Positions 7,934 to 21,454 of a stretch of DNA of 47,385 bases are shown piece by piece. Both the position numbers and the translations under genes were made by a program. Position 1 is the first letter of the stretch, and each line of letters begins with the position of its first letter. This DNA comes from Mycobacterium sp. (GTDB lineage: Bacteria > Actinomycetota > Actinomycetes > Mycobacteriales > Mycobacteriaceae). The notes beneath the pieces were generated by a model. It did not search any database. It saw nothing but the letters and a program-made list of their open reading frames with translations, and was not told the DNA's origin. The stretch spans positions 1-47,385 of the forward strand of contig NZ_JAOPWB010000338.1 of the NCBI RefSeq assembly GCF_025965855.1, read 5' to 3'.

Positions 7934-10900
7934 GTGTTCGTCACCGGCGACTGCGTCGTCTACAGCGCGTCGGATCTCGCCGCCGCCGCCCGCTGCGAGT
8001 ACGCCTTGCTGAGGGATTTCGACACGAAACTCGGCCGGGGCCCCGCGGTCTCTGTCGAGGACGAGCTGCTCGCGCGAACCGCCGCCCTCGGCACCGAACA
8101 CGAACGACGCCGCCTCGACCAATACCGCGACGAGTTCGGGGATGGCGTCGCCGTCATCGGCCGCCCGGCCTACACGCTCGCCGGGCTGACGGCCGCCGCC
8201 GAAGCCACCCGGCGCGCCATCGCCAACCGCGCCCCGGTGGTGTATCAGGCCGCGATGTTCGACGGCCGATTCGTCGGATTCGCCGACTTTCTCGTGCTCG
8301 ACGGCGAGCAGTACCGGGTGACCGACACCAAGCTGGCCCGCTCGGCCAAGGTTCCCGCGTTGCTACAGCTGGCCGCCTACGCCGACGCGCTCGCCGGCGC
8401 GGGCGTCGCGGTCGCGCCGGAGGCCGAGCTGGAACTGGGCGACGGCACCGTCGTGCGCTACCGCGTCGGCGACCTGATCCCGGTTTACCGTTCCCAGCGC
8501 GCGCTTTCGCAGCGGCTGCTCGACGAGCACCACGCCGCGGGGACGCCCGTGCGCTGGGAGGACCAGGAGGTCAACGCGTGCTTTCGCTGCCCATTGTGCA
8601 CCGAGCAGCTGCGCGCCACCGACGATTTGCTGCTGATCGCCGGTATCCGAGTAACCCAGCGCGACAAGATCATTGACGCCGGCGTCAGCACCGTCGCCGA
8701 GCTGGCCGACCACAAGAGTCCGGTTCCCGACCTGGCGCCCAGCGCGCTGAACAAACTGACCGCGCAGGCCGAACTGCAAGTCCGCCAACGCGACACCGGG
8801 ACCCCGCAATTCGAGATCGTCGACCCGCAGCCACTCACACTGCTGCCCGACCCGGACCCCGGTGACCTGTTCTTCGACTTCGAAGGCGACCCGCTGTGGA
8901 CGGCCGACGGACACGACTGGGGCCTGGAGTATCTGTTCGGCGTCCTGGAGGCCGCAGGGAATTTCCACCCGCTCTGGGCGCACAACCGGGTGGACGAGCG
9001 CAAGGCGCTCACCGACTTTCTGGCGATGGTGAAAAAGCGCCGTAGGCGGCGCCCCAACATGCACATCTACCACTACGCACCCTACGAAAAGACCGCGCTG
9101 CTGCGGCTCGCCGGGCGATACGGAGTCGGCGAGGACGAGGTCGACGAACTGCTGCGCAGCGGGACGCTGGTCGATCTATATCCCCTGGTGCGCAAAAGCA
9201 TTCGGGTGGGCGCGGAATCGTTCAGCCTCAAGGCGCTCGAGCCGCTTTACATGGGGGCGCAGCTGCGCGCCGGCGACGTCACCACGGCCGCCGAATCGAT
9301 CACCTCCTACGCCCGCTACTGCGAGCTGCGAGCGGCGGGCCAGCTCGACGACGCCGCATCCGTGCTCAAGGAGATCGAGGACTACAACCACTACGACTGC
9401 CGGTCGACGCGGGAACTGCGCAACTGGCTGATGTTGCGCGCCTACGAGTCCGGCGTCGTACCGATTGGCGCCCAACCGGTTCCGCAGGGCAACACCGTCG
9501 AGGACCGCGACCGGCTGGCGATGACGTTGTCGGCGTTCACCGGCGACGCCGGGGTCGGCGAGCGCACGCCCGACCGGACGGCGGTGGCGCTGGTGGCCGC
9601 GGCGCGTGGGTACCACCGGCGCGAGGACAAACCCTTCTGGTGGGCGCACTTCGACCGGCTGAACTTCCCGGTCGAGGAGTGGGCCGACGATACCGACGTC
9701 TTCATCGCCGAGGAGGCGTCGGTCGACGCCGACTGGCACACCCCGCCCCGCGCGCGCAAGCCCCGGCGACGGGTGCAACTAACGGGAGAGCTGGCGCGCG
9801 GCGACCTGATGACGAACGTCTTCGCGCTTTACGAGCCCCCGGCCCCGCCGAGCATGACCGACAACCCCGACCGCCGCGCGGCCGGTCGCGCCGAGGTGAT
9901 AGCGGTCGACGATCCGGCGGTGCCCACGGAGGTGATCATCGTCGAGCGAGTCGGCAATGACGGCAACACTTTTCACCAGTTGCCGTTCGCGCTCGCCCCG
10001 GGGCCACCGGTGCCCACCACGGCGCTGAGGGAGTCGATCGAGACGACCGCCGCCGCGGTGGCCGCCGGGTTGCCGCGACTGCCGCGCAGCGCGATACTGG
10101 ACATCCTGCTGCGCCGCGCGCCCCGCACCCGCCGCGGCGCCCCGCTCCCTCGCAGCGGTGACACCGTCAACGACATCACCGCCGCGGCACTCGACCTCAA
10201 CGAGTCGTACCTGGCGGTGCACGGGCCGCCCGGCACCGGCAAGACGCACACCGCCGCCCGGGTGATCAAAAGCTTGGTCGTCGACCATGACTGGCGCGTC
10301 GGCGTGGTGGCGCAATCCCACGCCACGGTGGAGAACCTGCTGGGCTGCGTGATCGACGCCGGACTGGATCCGGGCCGAGTCGCCAAGAAGCGCTACGACC
10401 ATGACGCGCCGCGCTGGCAGGAGATCGAATCCAGCGAGTACGCGGCCTTCATTGCCGGTACCGCCGGCTGCGTGATCGGCGGCACCGCTTGGGATTTCGC
10501 CAACGCCAACCGGGTACCGCCGGGCAGCCTGGACCTGCTGGTGATCGACGAGGCGGGCCAGTTCTGTTTGGCCAACACCATCGCCGTGGCACCTGCGGCC
10601 GCCAACGTGTTGCTGCTCGGCGACCCCCAGCAGCTGCCCCAGGTCAGCCAGGGAACCCACCCGGAACCGGTCGACACGTCGGCGCTGGATTGGCTGGTGG
10701 ACGGCCGGCGCACGCTGCCCGACCAACGCGGCTACTTCCTGGGCCGCTCCTACCGCATGCATCCGGCGGTCTGCGCCGCGGTCTCAGCGCTGGCCTACGA
10801 GGGCAGGCTGCAGTCCCACGAGTGCACCGAAGCGCGGCACCTCGACGGACAAGAGCCCGGCGTGCACGTCAGCGCCGTAGCACACCAAGGCAATTCGACG

Positions 10901-11356
10901 GAGAGCCCCGAGGAGGCCGACGCGATCGCCGCGCAGATCGGGAAGCTGCTCGGCCGGGCGTGGACCGACGAGCGCGGCACCCGGCCGCTGGCCGCCTCCG
11001 ACGTGTTGGTGCTGGCGCCCTACAACGCCCAGGTGACGCTGATCCGTCGGTGGCTGGGCTCGGCCGGGCTCGGCGCGGTCCGGGTCGGAACCGTCGACAA
11101 GTTCCAGGGCGGGCAGGCTCCGGTGGTCTTCATGTCGATGACGGCCTCGTCGGCCGACGTGGTGCCCCGCGGAATGTCGTTCCTGCTCAACAGGAATCGG
11201 CTCAACGTCGCCATCAGTAGGGCGCAGTACGCGGTGGTGATCGTGCGCTCGCAACTGCTGACCGAATACCTCCCCGGCACGCCCGCCGGCCTGATCGACC
11301 TGGGCGCATTCCTCGCGCTGACGCAGGGCTACGCGCCCGACGAGTGCCGGCCGTAG
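7934..11356 (+). CDS. TM0106-type RecB nuclease / superfamily 1 helicase fusion (Rv1251c-like)
   Basis: A 1140-residue fusion. The N-terminal third is a TM0106 RecB-like nuclease: GFADF, then TDTKLAR (the D-x-K metal/catalytic pair) and LLQLAAYAD, plus a cysteine cluster CFRCPLC that may bind Fe-S or zinc. The middle holds an RNase H-like fold ([10 protein letters not shown] through [15 protein letters not shown]). The C-terminal part is an SF1 UPF1/DNA2-like helicase: GPPGTGKT P-loop, [11 protein letters not shown]alker [15 protein letters not shown] and [13 protein letters not shown]. It probably processes DNA or RNA ends in repair. The N-terminus [21 protein letters not shown] matches M. 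tuberculosis from this GTG. Its last 28 bases overlap the tail of the convergent MFS gene. Confidence 0.93.
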   Translation: MFVTGDCVVYSASDLAAAARCEYALLRDFDTKLGRGPAVSVEDELLARTAALGTEHERRRLDQYRDEFGDGVAVIGRPAYTLAGLTAAAEATRRAIANRAPVVYQAAMFDGRFVGFADFLVLDGEQYRVTDTKLARSAKVPALLQLAAYADALAGAGVAVAPEAELELGDGTVVRYRVGDLIPVYRSQRALSQRLLDEHHAAGTPVRWEDQEVNACFRCPLCTEQLRATDDLLLIAGIRVTQRDKIIDAGVSTVAELADHKSPVPDLAPSALNKLTAQAELQVRQRDTGTPQFEIVDPQPLTLLPDPDPGDLFFDFEGDPLWTADGHDWGLEYLFGVLEAAGNFHPLWAHNRVDERKALTDFLAMVKKRRRRRPNMHIYHYAPYEKTALLRLAGRYGVGEDEVDELLRSGTLVDLYPLVRKSIRVGAESFSLKALEPLYMGAQLRAGDVTTAAESITSYARYCELRAAGQLDDAASVLKEIEDYNHYDCRSTRELRNWLMLRAYESGVVPIGAQPVPQGNTVEDRDRLAMTLSAFTGDAGVGERTPDRTAVALVAAARGYHRREDKPFWWAHFDRLNFPVEEWADDTDVFIAEEASVDADWHTPPRARKPRRRVQLTGELARGDLMTNVFALYEPPAPPSMTDNPDRRAAGRAEVIAVDDPAVPTEVIIVERVGNDGNTFHQLPFALAPGPPVPTTALRESIETTAAAVAAGLPRLPRSAILDILLRRAPRTRRGAPLPRSGDTVNDITAAALDLNESYLAVHGPPGTGKTHTAARVIKSLVVDHDWRVGVVAQSHATVENLLGCVIDAGLDPGRVAKKRYDHDAPRWQEIESSEYAAFIAGTAGCVIGGTAWDFANANRVPPGSLDLLVIDEAGQFCLANTIAVAPAAANVLLLGDPQQLPQVSQGTHPEPVDTSALDWLVDGRRTLPDQRGYFLGRSYRMHPAVCAAVSALAYEGRLQSHECTEARHLDGQEPGVHVSAVAHQGNSTESPEEADAIAAQIGKLLGRAWTDERGTRPLAASDVLVLAPYNAQVTLIRRWLGSAGLGAVRVGTVDKFQGGQAPVVFMSMTASSADVVPRGMSFLLNRNRLNVAISRAQYAVVIVRSQLLTEYLPGTPAGLIDLGAFLALTQGYAPDECRP

Positions 11357-13119
11357 CCGGTGGGATCGTCGTCCGGATCCGGACGGTAGCGGCGGCCCGG
11401 TGACGCCATCGGGCGCAGCCGCTTGCCGCCGTCGACGCGAGACCCGTTGTACGCGAAGCCGGTCGGTCCGGCCTGCGCCGGCCGCGGCTCGGGGCGCGGC
11501 GGGGGCTTGGCGGCGGGTTCACGGACCAGGACGAACTCGACGTAGTCGTCGTCGTCATAGCCGTCGTCGACGACGTCGCCATCATCCGGCAGGTCGCGGC
11601 CCGCGCGCGCCGAAGGCACGAACCCGAGCACGAACAGTGCCGCGACGATGCCGAACAAGACGATGAACGCGGGCAACAGCACCGACTGCGCCATCGCGGC
11701 CGCAAACGGCTCGCGCAGGAACGCGGGCAGTTGCAGGGCGGTGGTGTCCTCCGCCGACGGCGCGGGCGACGGCATCTCGGCACCGATCCGCCACGTCATG
11801 AACGCGGCAATGCCCGCGCTCCCGAGAACCGCCCCGAGCTGCCGGATCGAGTTGTACACCGCGGAGCCCGCCCCGGCCAGATCCGCGGGCAGGTTACGCG
11901 TCGCGGTGGCCGTCAGGGGCGACCACACGAACGCGCTCCCGACGCCGATCACGGCGAACGGCAACAGCAGCCGCCAGATCGGCGTCGACGGCGACATCTC
12001 GAACGACAGCCAGGTCAACCCGATCGCCATGATCGAGAAGCCGAAACCGAGCACCGGGCGCGGGTGGTACCTGTCGACGATCACGCCCACGAACGGCGCA
12101 AGCACGCCGTTGGCGACCGCCATCGGCGCGATCACCAGGGCCGAGCGCGTCGGCGACAGCCCGCACCCGGCCTGCAAGAAGAACGGCAGCGGCAGCATCA
12201 TCGCTGTCGTCGCGAACGCGGTAACGGCGACCCCGGCGTTGCACAGGCTGAAGTCGCGGTCGGCGAAGATGCGCAGCGGGATCAGCGGCTCGCGGGTGTT
12301 GACGGCCTGCCAGTAGACGAACACCGACATGCATCCGGCACCCGCGACGATCATCGCCCAGACCCAGGGCTGCCAGTGGCCGGCCTGGCCCTCCTGCAGC
12401 CCGAAGACGATGAGGAAGATGCCCGCCCCGGACAACCCGACGCCCACCAGGTCGAAGCGCTGCGCCTGGGTGGGGAGCACCGGCACCAGCCACACCGCCA
12501 GGGCCAGCCCGACCACGCCGATGGGGACGTTGACGAAGAAAATCCACTGCCAGCCCAGCCCGTCGACCAGCGCGCCGCCGGCCAGCGGCCCCACCAGGGT
12601 GGCCACGCCGGCGGTGGCGCCCCACAGGCTCACCGCGACACCGCGCCGCTCGGGCGGGAAGATCCGGGTGATCGTCGACAGGGTCTGCGGGGTGAGCACG
12701 CCGGCGCCGACGCCCTGGACCACGCGGGCGGCGATCAGCATGGCGGCGCTGCCCGACAGCCCGCACCAGATCGACGCGGCGGTGAACACGCCCAGGCCGA
12801 TCAGGTAGAGGTTTTTGGTGCCGAACCGGTCGCCGAGCCGCCCGGCCACCAGCAGCACCACCGCGTTCCCCAGCAGGTAGGCGCTGGTCACCCAGACCAC
12901 GGTGGAGTATCCGGTGTGCAGGTCGATCTTGATGGTCGGGTTGGCGATGACCACGATGGTCGAGTCGACCATGATCATGAAGAAGCCGACCATCATCGCC
13001 GCGAGCGCGTTCCAGGGATTCCGTGGGCCGGACACGAGCAAGGAGTTCCAGCGCTTCACCAGGTCGCTCGGCCCCGCGCGCCGGGTCCCCCCCGGCGACC
13101 GGGGCGTCGCCGTGTTCAT
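11329..13119 (-). CDS. DHA2-family MFS drug exporter (Rv1250-like)
   Basis: A 596-residue proton-driven exporter of the 14-helix DHA2 (EmrB/QacA) type. Landmarks are the first helix [28 protein letters not shown] (loop D before helix 2), [15 protein letters not shown] as motif A, and the motif C stretch [21 protein letters not shown] long acidic then Pro/Arg-rich cytoplasmic tail follows the last helix at about residue 515. ATG 13119 is chosen because GAGGGGGC lies about 10 bases upstream; longer frames lack homology. The substrate is unknown. It is divergent from the Rv1249c-like gene, and its 3' end runs 28 bp into the helicase gene from the opposite strand. Confidence 0.93.
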   Translation of the reverse strand: MNTATPRSPGGTRRAGPSDLVKRWNSLLVSGPRNPWNALAAMMVGFFMIMVDSTIVVIANPTIKIDLHTGYSTVVWVTSAYLLGNAVVLLVAGRLGDRFGTKNLYLIGLGVFTAASIWCGLSGSAAMLIAARVVQGVGAGVLTPQTLSTITRIFPPERRGVAVSLWGATAGVATLVGPLAGGALVDGLGWQWIFFVNVPIGVVGLALAVWLVPVLPTQAQRFDLVGVGLSGAGIFLIVFGLQEGQAGHWQPWVWAMIVAGAGCMSVFVYWQAVNTREPLIPLRIFADRDFSLCNAGVAVTAFATTAMMLPLPFFLQAGCGLSPTRSALVIAPMAVANGVLAPFVGVIVDRYHPRPVLGFGFSIMAIGLTWLSFEMSPSTPIWRLLLPFAVIGVGSAFVWSPLTATATRNLPADLAGAGSAVYNSIRQLGAVLGSAGIAAFMTWRIGAEMPSPAPSAEDTTALQLPAFLREPFAAAMAQSVLLPAFIVLFGIVAALFVLGFVPSARAGRDLPDDGDVVDDGYDDDDYVEFVLVREPAAKPPPRPEPRPAQAGPTGFAYNGSRVDGGKRLRPMASPGRRYRPDPDDDPTGYGRHSSGA

Positions 13120-13262
13120 GTGGCTTGCCCCCTCACACCCTCGCGCCAACGGCCTGATCGTCACCCAACCTGCATTATTCCGATTCGGCAAATGCGCCGC
13201 GCGGCCGCGGATCGGTGACCGCGCGTTAGCCTGAAAGGAACATTGGCAGGAGCACCACCAGG

Positions 13263-14039
13263 ATGAGCGGTATGCGGGCCCGACGAAACAGAGCGTCACA
13301 CATGTCAAAGGCGGAACAGGCGGCGCCCGGCGCCGGCGGCCGGCCCAAGGCGTCGGCGCGGGCATTGGCGCAGGTCATCGAGCGCAGCACGCGCGTACAC
13401 GGCCCCGCAGCGCAGGCCTATGTGGCGAGGTTGCGGCGCGCTCATCCGGGCGCGGGCCCCGCCGAAATCGACGCCAAGCTGGAGAAGCGCTACCTGGCCG
13501 CGCTGACGGCCAGCGGCGCCGCGGTCGGGTCGGCCGCGACGTTGCCCGGGGTCGGGACGTTGACGGCGGTATCCGCGGGCGCCGGGGAAACCGTCTTCTT
13601 CATCGAGGCCACCGCCCTGTTCGTGCTGGCGAAGGCCGTGGTCTACAACATCCCGGCCGACCACCGGGAGCGGCGCCGCGCGCTGGTGCTTTCCGTCCTG
13701 GTCGGGAACGACAGCAAGCGCGCCATCGGCGAGCTGATCGGGCCGGGCCGCACCAACGGCGGCTGGCTGGCCGAGGGCATGGCCTCGCTCCCGTTGCCGA
13801 CGCTGTCGCGGTTGAACACCCGGATGCTCAGCTACTTCGTCAAGCGCTACACGCTGCGGAAGGGCGCCCTGATGTTCGGCAAGATGCTGCCGGTCGGCAT
13901 CGGAGCCGTGGTCGGCGGCGCCGGCAACCGGATGGTGGGCAAAAAGATCGTCCGCAACGCCCGCGACGCGTTCGGCGCCCCGCCCACCGGCTGGCCGAGC
14001 ACGTTGCGGGTATTGCCGTCGATCCACGAAGCCGGCTAG
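13263..14039 (+). CDS. Conserved membrane protein (Rv1249c-like)
   Basis: A 258-residue protein of unknown function. A basic, Ala-rich N-terminus (about 1-75) is followed by a Gly/Ala-rich hydrophobic hairpin ([17 protein letters not shown] and [20 protein letters not shown], about 85-125) and a second Gly-rich segment ([16 protein letters not shown]) near the C-terminus. This pattern recurs in EcsC-like actinobacterial membrane-associated proteins. ATG 13263 has AGGAG about 10 bases upstream and a TAGCCT -10 candidate before that; an internal ATG at 13302 is an alternative. It keeps the same place as in M. tuberculosis, between the MFS gene and kgd. Confidence 0.82.
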   Translation: MSGMRARRNRASHMSKAEQAAPGAGGRPKASARALAQVIERSTRVHGPAAQAYVARLRRAHPGAGPAEIDAKLEKRYLAALTASGAAVGSAATLPGVGTLTAVSAGAGETVFFIEATALFVLAKAVVYNIPADHRERRRALVLSVLVGNDSKRAIGELIGPGRTNGGWLAEGMASLPLPTLSRLNTRMLSYFVKRYTLRKGALMFGKMLPVGIGAVVGGAGNRMVGKKIVRNARDAFGAPPTGWPSTLRVLPSIHEAG

Positions 14040-14130
14040 CGGCCACCTCACCCGGTCACGCTCGCGTATTGCTGGCAAAAGGATAGCCTTTATTGGGGCG
14101 GAAACGTTCCAGGACCGACGCGGGTGTGAG

Positions 14131-14151
14131 GTGCCCCACCCATCGGGGCAC
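14131..14151 (+). promoter_or_regulatory. Hairpin in the kgd leader
   Basis: GTGCCCC (14131-14137) and GGGGCAC (14145-14151) pair exactly around a 7-nt loop. A TAGCCT -10 candidate near 14083 would place transcription start about 130 nt before kgd, so the hairpin would be in its untranslated leader. It may be a stability element or chance GC pairing. Confidence 0.35.
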
Positions 14152-14223
14152 GGAAAGTGGCAGGCGCCGCGCAACAGCGCCTACAGCGCCTGCAGGACAA
14201 GAGAATTGAGGCGAACAGCGGCC

Positions 14224-17200
14224 GTGAGCAACATTTCACCATTCGGTCAAAACGAATGGCTGGTCGAGGAGATGTACCGCAAATTCCGCGATGACCCCTC
14301 CTCGGTCGACCCGAGCTGGCACGAGTTCCTGGTCGACTACAACCCCGAGCCCACCGCCGAGGCGGCCCCCAGCGCCCCGGCGGCCTCGCCCGACGGACAG
14401 GCCTCCCCCGCCCCGGAAGCAAAGCCCGCCGCCCCGGAGACGAAGCCGGCGCCCGCGCCCACCGGAGGCAACGGCGCCTCGGTGCCGGCCCCGGCGGCAC
14501 CGGCCAAGTCCGCCGCTCCCCCGCCGGCCGAGGGTGACGAGGTGCAGGTGCTGCGCGGCGCGGCTGCCGCCGTCGTCAGGAACATGTCCGCGTCGTTGGA
14601 GGTGCCGACGGCGACCAGCGTCCGGGCCGTTCCGGCCAAGCTGCTGATCGACAACCGGACCGTCATCAACAACCAGCTCAAGCGCACCCGCGGTGGCAAG
14701 ATCTCCTTCACCCACATCCTGGGCTACGCGCTGGTGCAGGCGATCAAGCAATTCCCGAACATGAACCGGCACTACGCCGAGGTCGACGGCAAGCCGACCG
14801 CGGTCACCCCGGCGCACACCAACCTTGGCCTGGCGATCGACCTGCAGGGCAAGGACGGCAAGCGCTCGTTGGTGGTGGCCGGCATCAAGCGTTGCGAAAG
14901 CATGCGGTTCGCGCAGTTCGTCACCGCCTACGAGGACATCGTCCGCCGGGCGCGCGACGGCAAGCTGACCGCCGAAGACTTCGCCGGCGTGACGATTTCG
15001 CTGACCAACCCCGGCACCATCGGCACCGTGCACTCGGTGCCGCGGCTGATGGCCGGCCAGGGCGCCATCATCGGTGTCGGCGCCATGGAATACCCCGCCG
15101 AGTTCCAGGGGGCCAGCGAGGAGCGCATCGCCGACCTGGGCATCGGCAAGCTGATCACCCTGACGTCGACCTACGACCACCGCATCATTCAGGGCGCGGA
15201 ATCCGGCGACTTCCTGCGCACCATCCACGAAATGCTGCTCTCGGACGGTTTCTGGGACGAGATCTTCCGCGAGCTGGGCAACCCGTACCTGCCGGTGCGC
15301 TGGAGCACCGACAACCCGGATTCGATCGTCGACAAGAACGCCCGGGTGATGGAGCTGATCGCGGCCTACCGCAACCGCGGGCACCTGATGGCCGACATCG
15401 ATCCGCTGCGCTTGGACGGCGCCAGGTTCCGCAGCCACCCCGACCTCGAGGTGCTGACCCACGGCCTGACGCTGTGGGACCTCGACCGGGTCTTCAAGGT
15501 CAACGGCTTCGCCGGCTGCGAATACAAGAAGCTGCGCGACGTGTTGGGCCTGCTGCGCGACGCCTACTGCCGCCACATCGGTGTGGAGTACACGCACATC
15601 CTCGAACCCGAACAGCAGCGGTGGCTGGAAGAACGGGTCGAGACCAAGCACGTCAAACCCACCGTGGCCGAACAGAAGTTCATCCTGAGCAAGCTGAACG
15701 CCGCCGAGGCCTTCGAGACGTTCCTGCAGACCAAATACGTTGGACAGAAACGGTTTTCGCTTGAGGGCGCGGAAAGCGTGATCCCGATGATGGACGCGGC
15801 GATCGACCAGTGCGCCGAGCACGGCCTCGACGAGGTGGTCATCGCGATGCCGCACCGCGGTCGGCTCAACGTGCTGGCCAACATTGTCGGCAAGCCTTAC
15901 TCGCAGATCTTTTCCGAGTTCGAGGGCAACCTCAACCCGTCGCAGGCGCACGGCTCCGGCGACGTCAAGTACCACTTGGGCGCCACCGGAGTGTACCTGC
16001 AGATGTTCGGCGACAACGACATTCAGGTTTCGCTGACGGCCAACCCGTCGCACCTGGAGGCCGTGGACCCGGTGCTCGAGGGCCTGGTCCGGGCCAAGCA
16101 GGACCTGCTGGACCGGGGCGCCGAGGACCACGGCGACGAAAAGGCCTTCTCCGTGGTGCCCATGATGATGCACGGCGACGCCGCATTCGCCGGGCAGGGA
16201 ATCGTCGCCGAGACGCTGAACCTGGCCAACCTGCCCGGCTACCGCGTCGGCGGCACGATCCACATCATCGTCAACAACCAGATCGGCTTCACCACCCCGC
16301 CCGAGTACTCCAGGTCCAGCGAATACTGCACCGACGTGGCAAAGATGGTGGGGGCGCCCATCTTTCACGTCAACGGCGACGACCCGGAAGCCTGCGTGTG
16401 GGTGGCCAAGCTGGCCGTCGACTTCCGCCAGAGGTTCAAGAAGGACGTCGTCATCGATATGCTGTGCTACCGGCGCCGCGGCCACAACGAGGGCGACGAC
16501 CCGTCGATGACCAACCCGTCCATGTACGACGTCGTCGACACCAAGCGCGGGGCCCGCAAGAGCTACACCGAAGCCCTGATCGGCCGCGGTGACATCTCGC
16601 TGAAGGAAGCCGAGGACGCGCTGCGCGACTACCAGGGCCAGCTGGAGCGGGTGTTCAACGAGGTCCGCGACCTGGAGAAGCACGGCGTGCAGCCCAGCGA
16701 GTCGGTGGAGGCCGACCAACCGGTTCCCGCGGGGCTGTCCACCGCGGTGGACAAGTCACTGTTGGCCCGCATCGGCGACGCGTTCCTGGCCGTCCCCGAC
16801 GGCTTCACCGCGCACCCCCGCGTGCAGCCGGTGCTGGAAAGGCGCCGCGAGATGGCCTACGAGGGCAAGATCGACTGGGCGTTCGGCGAGCTGCTGGCGC
16901 TGGGTTCGCTGGTGTCCGAGGGCAAGCTGGTGCGGCTGTCCGGGCAGGACACCCGGCGCGGCACCTTCTCCCAGCGGCATTCGGTGATCATCGACCGCAA
17001 CACCGGCGAGGAGTTCACGCCGTTGCAATTGCTGGCGACGAACCTCGACGGCACCCCGAGCGGCGGCAAGTTCCTGGTCTACGACTCACCGCTGTCGGAG
17101 TACGCCGCCGTGGGCTTCGAGTACGGCTACACCGTGGGCAACCCGGACGCGCTCGTGCTGTGGGAAGCGCAGTTCGGCGACTTCGTCAACGGCGCGCAGT

Positions 17201-17928
17201 CGATCATCGACGAGTTCATCAGCTCCGGTGAGGCCAAGTGGGGCCAGCGGTCCAACGTGGTGCTGCTGCTGCCGCACGGGCACGAGGGGCAGGGCCCCGA
17301 CCACACCTCCGGCCGCATCGAGCGCTTCCTGCAGCTGTGGGCCGAGGGTTCGATGACCATCGCGATGCCCTCGACACCGTCCAACTACTTCCACCTGTTG
17401 CGGCGCCACGCCCTCGACGGCATCCAGCGCCCGCTGATCGTGTTCACGCCGAAGTCGATGTTGCGCAACAAGGCTGCGGTCAGTGATGTCCGGGACTTCA
17501 CCGAGATCAAGTTCCGCTCGGTGCTGGAGGAACCCACCTACGAGGACGGCATCGGCGATCGCAGCAAGGTGAGGCGGATCCTGCTGACCAGCGGGAAGAT
17601 CTACTACGAGCTGGTGGCGCGCAAGGCCAAGGACAACCGCGACGACGTCGCGATCGTGCGCATCGAACAGCTCGCGCCGCTGCCGAAGCGCCGGCTCAAC
17701 GAGACGCTGGACCGCTACCCGGCCGCCGAGGAATTCTTCTGGGTGCAGGAGGAGCCGGCCAACCAGGGCGCGTGGCCGCGATTTGGGCTGGAGCTGCCCG
17801 AACTGTTGCCCGACAAGCTGACCGGGCTCAAGCGCATCTCGCGCCGGGCCATGTCGGCGCCGTCGTCGGGGTCGTCGAAGGTGCACGCCGTCGAGCAGCA
17901 GGAGATCCTCGACACGGCGTTCGGCTAG
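14224..17928 (+). CDS. kgd: Multifunctional 2-oxoglutarate metabolism enzyme Kgd
   Basis: A 1234-residue mycobacterial KGD, the fused E2-like/E1 enzyme that acts as 2-oxoglutarate dehydrogenase E1, 2-oxoglutarate decarboxylase and 2-hydroxy-3-oxoadipate synthase in the TCA cycle. An N-terminal helix ([20 protein letters not shown]) is followed by a Pro/Ala linker (about 45-110), a succinyltransferase-like domain (about 120-350, with [17 protein letters not shown] carrying the catalytic His), then the thiamine diphosphate domains ([32 protein letters not shown]) and the C-terminal transketolase-like domain ending [17 protein letters not shown] 14224 gives the family N-terminus; an ATG 31 codons upstream has no homology. 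It is intact, with a leader of roughly 130 nt. Confidence 0.97.
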   Translation: MSNISPFGQNEWLVEEMYRKFRDDPSSVDPSWHEFLVDYNPEPTAEAAPSAPAASPDGQASPAPEAKPAAPETKPAPAPTGGNGASVPAPAAPAKSAAPPPAEGDEVQVLRGAAAAVVRNMSASLEVPTATSVRAVPAKLLIDNRTVINNQLKRTRGGKISFTHILGYALVQAIKQFPNMNRHYAEVDGKPTAVTPAHTNLGLAIDLQGKDGKRSLVVAGIKRCESMRFAQFVTAYEDIVRRARDGKLTAEDFAGVTISLTNPGTIGTVHSVPRLMAGQGAIIGVGAMEYPAEFQGASEERIADLGIGKLITLTSTYDHRIIQGAESGDFLRTIHEMLLSDGFWDEIFRELGNPYLPVRWSTDNPDSIVDKNARVMELIAAYRNRGHLMADIDPLRLDGARFRSHPDLEVLTHGLTLWDLDRVFKVNGFAGCEYKKLRDVLGLLRDAYCRHIGVEYTHILEPEQQRWLEERVETKHVKPTVAEQKFILSKLNAAEAFETFLQTKYVGQKRFSLEGAESVIPMMDAAIDQCAEHGLDEVVIAMPHRGRLNVLANIVGKPYSQIFSEFEGNLNPSQAHGSGDVKYHLGATGVYLQMFGDNDIQVSLTANPSHLEAVDPVLEGLVRAKQDLLDRGAEDHGDEKAFSVVPMMMHGDAAFAGQGIVAETLNLANLPGYRVGGTIHIIVNNQIGFTTPPEYSRSSEYCTDVAKMVGAPIFHVNGDDPEACVWVAKLAVDFRQRFKKDVVIDMLCYRRRGHNEGDDPSMTNPSMYDVVDTKRGARKSYTEALIGRGDISLKEAEDALRDYQGQLERVFNEVRDLEKHGVQPSESVEADQPVPAGLSTAVDKSLLARIGDAFLAVPDGFTAHPRVQPVLERRREMAYEGKIDWAFGELLALGSLVSEGKLVRLSGQDTRRGTFSQRHSVIIDRNTGEEFTPLQLLATNLDGTPSGGKFLVYDSPLSEYAAVGFEYGYTVGNPDALVLWEAQFGDFVNGAQSIIDEFISSGEAKWGQRSNVVLLLPHGHEGQGPDHTSGRIERFLQLWAEGSMTIAMPSTPSNYFHLLRRHALDGIQRPLIVFTPKSMLRNKAAVSDVRDFTEIKFRSVLEEPTYEDGIGDRSKVRRILLTSGKIYYELVARKAKDNRDDVAIVRIEQLAPLPKRRLNETLDRYPAAEEFFWVQEEPANQGAWPRFGLELPELLPDKLTGLKRISRRAMSAPSSGSSKVHAVEQQEILDTAFG

Positions 17929-17942
17929 CCCGGCGACGGCAC

Positions 17943-17975
17943 GCCGGAACGGCGCGGGCCTGCCGGAACGGCGCG
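17943..17975. repeat. Short direct repeat after kgd
   Basis: GCCGGAACGGCGCG occurs at 17943-17956 and again at 17962-17975, a 19-bp period, just after the kgd stop. Each copy is nearly self-complementary, so transcripts could fold here and help end kgd transcription. Confidence 0.5.
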
Positions 17976-17992
17976 ATTGAGGAGCCGGGCAA

Positions 17993-18168
17993 TCAGCCGT
18001 TTGCGCCGGAACCACCCGTAGCGCCGGTGCCGCCGGTGCCGCCGGTGGCGCCGTTGTCCCCGATGGCCACATTTTCAGCGAAGGAGTTGGCACTTCCAGC
18101 GGCATCGCCGCCAGCGCCAGCGCCAGCGCCAGCGCCAGCGCCTCCGGCGCCGCCATCACAAACGACAT
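17993..18168 (-). pseudogene. PE_PGRS gene relic (first codons joined to PGRS tail)
   Basis: On the minus strand, ATG 18168 begins MSFVMAAPEAL, the invariant opening of PE proteins, with GGAGG about seven bases upstream as in real PE genes. The remaining 80-90 residues of the PE domain are missing. The sequence passes into a GGCGCT hexamer tract and, in a different frame, into a typical PGRS ending (GDNGATGGTGGTGATGGSG) that stops at 17993-17995. Start and tail are out of frame, so this is an internally deleted, frameshifted remnant only 176 bp long. M. tuberculosis has the toxin-antitoxin pair Rv1246c/Rv1247c in this interval and its nearest PE_PGRS (Rv1243c) a few genes away. Confidence 0.75.
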
Positions 18169-18271
18169 CGCAGGCCTCCCAACCGAGTCATCCTGCGAAA
18201 ATCACTTCGAGCAGCTTCCGGGCAGATCGTTTCGACGACGACCCAGCAGATCTGGTGTTCGCGTCGACCCA

Positions 18272-20519
<2,248 letters not shown>

Positions 20520-20532
20520 CGCCGCGCCGAGA

Positions 20533-20579
20533 CTGCGCTCAGCGCGCCCAATCCTCGCCGAAGCTCGCGCTGAGCGCAG
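20533..20579. terminator. Bidirectional terminator-like inverted repeat
   Basis: CTGCGCTCAGCGCG (20533-20546) is the exact reverse complement of CGCGCTGAGCGCAG (20566-20579), with 19 nt between. It lies between the convergent ends of the SDR gene and lpqZ. No U-tract is present. Confidence 0.65.
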
Positions 20580-20602
20580 GCTCGACGGCCGACGAAAGAC
20601 CG

Positions 20603-21454
20603 TCAGCGGCCCAGCGGGCGTTCCGCGAGCCAACCGCCCGCGACCGCCTGCGGGTCGGCGCCGCCGGCCACCTGCCGGCGCATGTCGGCCAGCGCCGCGG
20701 TGTCCAGCACGCCGGCCACTTCGTTGATCGCCAGCAGCTGCCGATCGCTCAGCGCGTTGCGGCGATACAACGGCACCACGTTCTCCGCCTGTATCAGCGC
20801 GGGTTTGCGATCGGCCAGCGCGACCAGGTCGCCGGGGCTGCCGGGATCGGCGGTAGTGGTCCATCCCGCCGTCAGCTGCCCGGCCCGCAGCGCCGCGAAA
20901 AGCGCTGCCTCGTCCGGGAATTGGCGCGGCGCGGGCAACCGGCAGGATCCCACCGCCGCGGGTGCCTGAAACCCGGTGACGGCCCCGGTCACCAGCCCGT
21001 CGCAGTGCGCCGGCAGCGTGCTCAGGTCCGCGGTGAGGTCATGGCCGCCCCAGGCCTTGGCGGTGGCCTGCGTGACCAGCAGCGCGGGCTTGTCTTCGGC
21101 CGCGGTGGTGTAGTCGCCGGCCAGGACGCCCTCGGGCAGCGCCGCGATCATCGCGCGGTAGACCTGGGCGTCGGACATCGCCACCGCACCGGGCTGCAAG
21201 AGCTGCAATGTCTGGCCGGTGAAGGCGGGGAAGACGGTGAACGCGCCCGAGTCCAGCTTCGCCATCGGGTCGGCGGCGGTTTCGGCTCGCGCGGCGAAAC
21301 CGTAGGACCGCAGCGCCGCCGCGTAGACGCCGGTTAGCAGCATCGACTCGCGGTCGGGCCGGGATCCGACCACCAATTCCGGAGCGGGACGGCGGTCGCC
21401 ACAGCCCGCCAGCGCGAGCAGCGCGGCCAGCAGCAGCGCGGCCAGCCGGATCAC
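20603..21454 (-). CDS. lpqZ: Substrate-binding lipoprotein LpqZ
   Basis: A 283-residue lipoprotein with a short signal peptide ending in LALAGC, lipidated at Cys18. The mature part is an OpuAC/ProX-type solute-binding protein (ELVVGSRPDRESMLL, YAAALRSYGF, VFPAFTGQTLQLL), a fold that binds quaternary amines such as glycine betaine. No permease or ATPase lies nearby, so transport is inferred only from the fold. The start is GTG 21454, which overlaps the TGA of the preceding malic-enzyme relic (GTGA); lpqZ translation may depend on ribosomes ending on that relic. It corresponds to Rv1244. Confidence 0.9.
   Translation of the reverse strand: MIRLAALLLAALLALAGCGDRRPAPELVVGSRPDRESMLLTGVYAAALRSYGFAARAETAADPMAKLDSGAFTVFPAFTGQTLQLLQPGAVAMSDAQVYRAMIAALPEGVLAGDYTTAAEDKPALLVTQATAKAWGGHDLTADLSTLPAHCDGLVTGAVTGFQAPAAVGSCRLPAPRQFPDEAALFAALRAGQLTAGWTTTADPGSPGDLVALADRKPALIQAENVVPLYRRNALSDRQLLAINEVAGVLDTAALADMRRQVAGGADPQAVAGGWLAERPLGR

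Noticed and set aside
11731..13218. A 495-codon plus-strand open frame opposite the MFS gene
   Set aside because: It is Arg/His/Pro/Gly-rich with no transmembrane or domain pattern, while the minus strand encodes a clear 14-helix exporter.
14040..14223. A riboswitch before kgd
   Set aside because: Only a 7-bp hairpin is visible; no conserved riboswitch core could be recognised by eye.
14236..16719. An 827-codon open frame on the minus strand through kgd
   Set aside because: It mirrors kgd codon by codon, shows no domain, and its composition (Val/Gln/Arg/His/Gly) is that of an antisense shadow.
18106..18160. GCCAGC hexamer tract as a phase-variation switch
   Set aside because: The unit is six bases, so slippage would not change reading frame, and the PE_PGRS frame it lies in is already broken.
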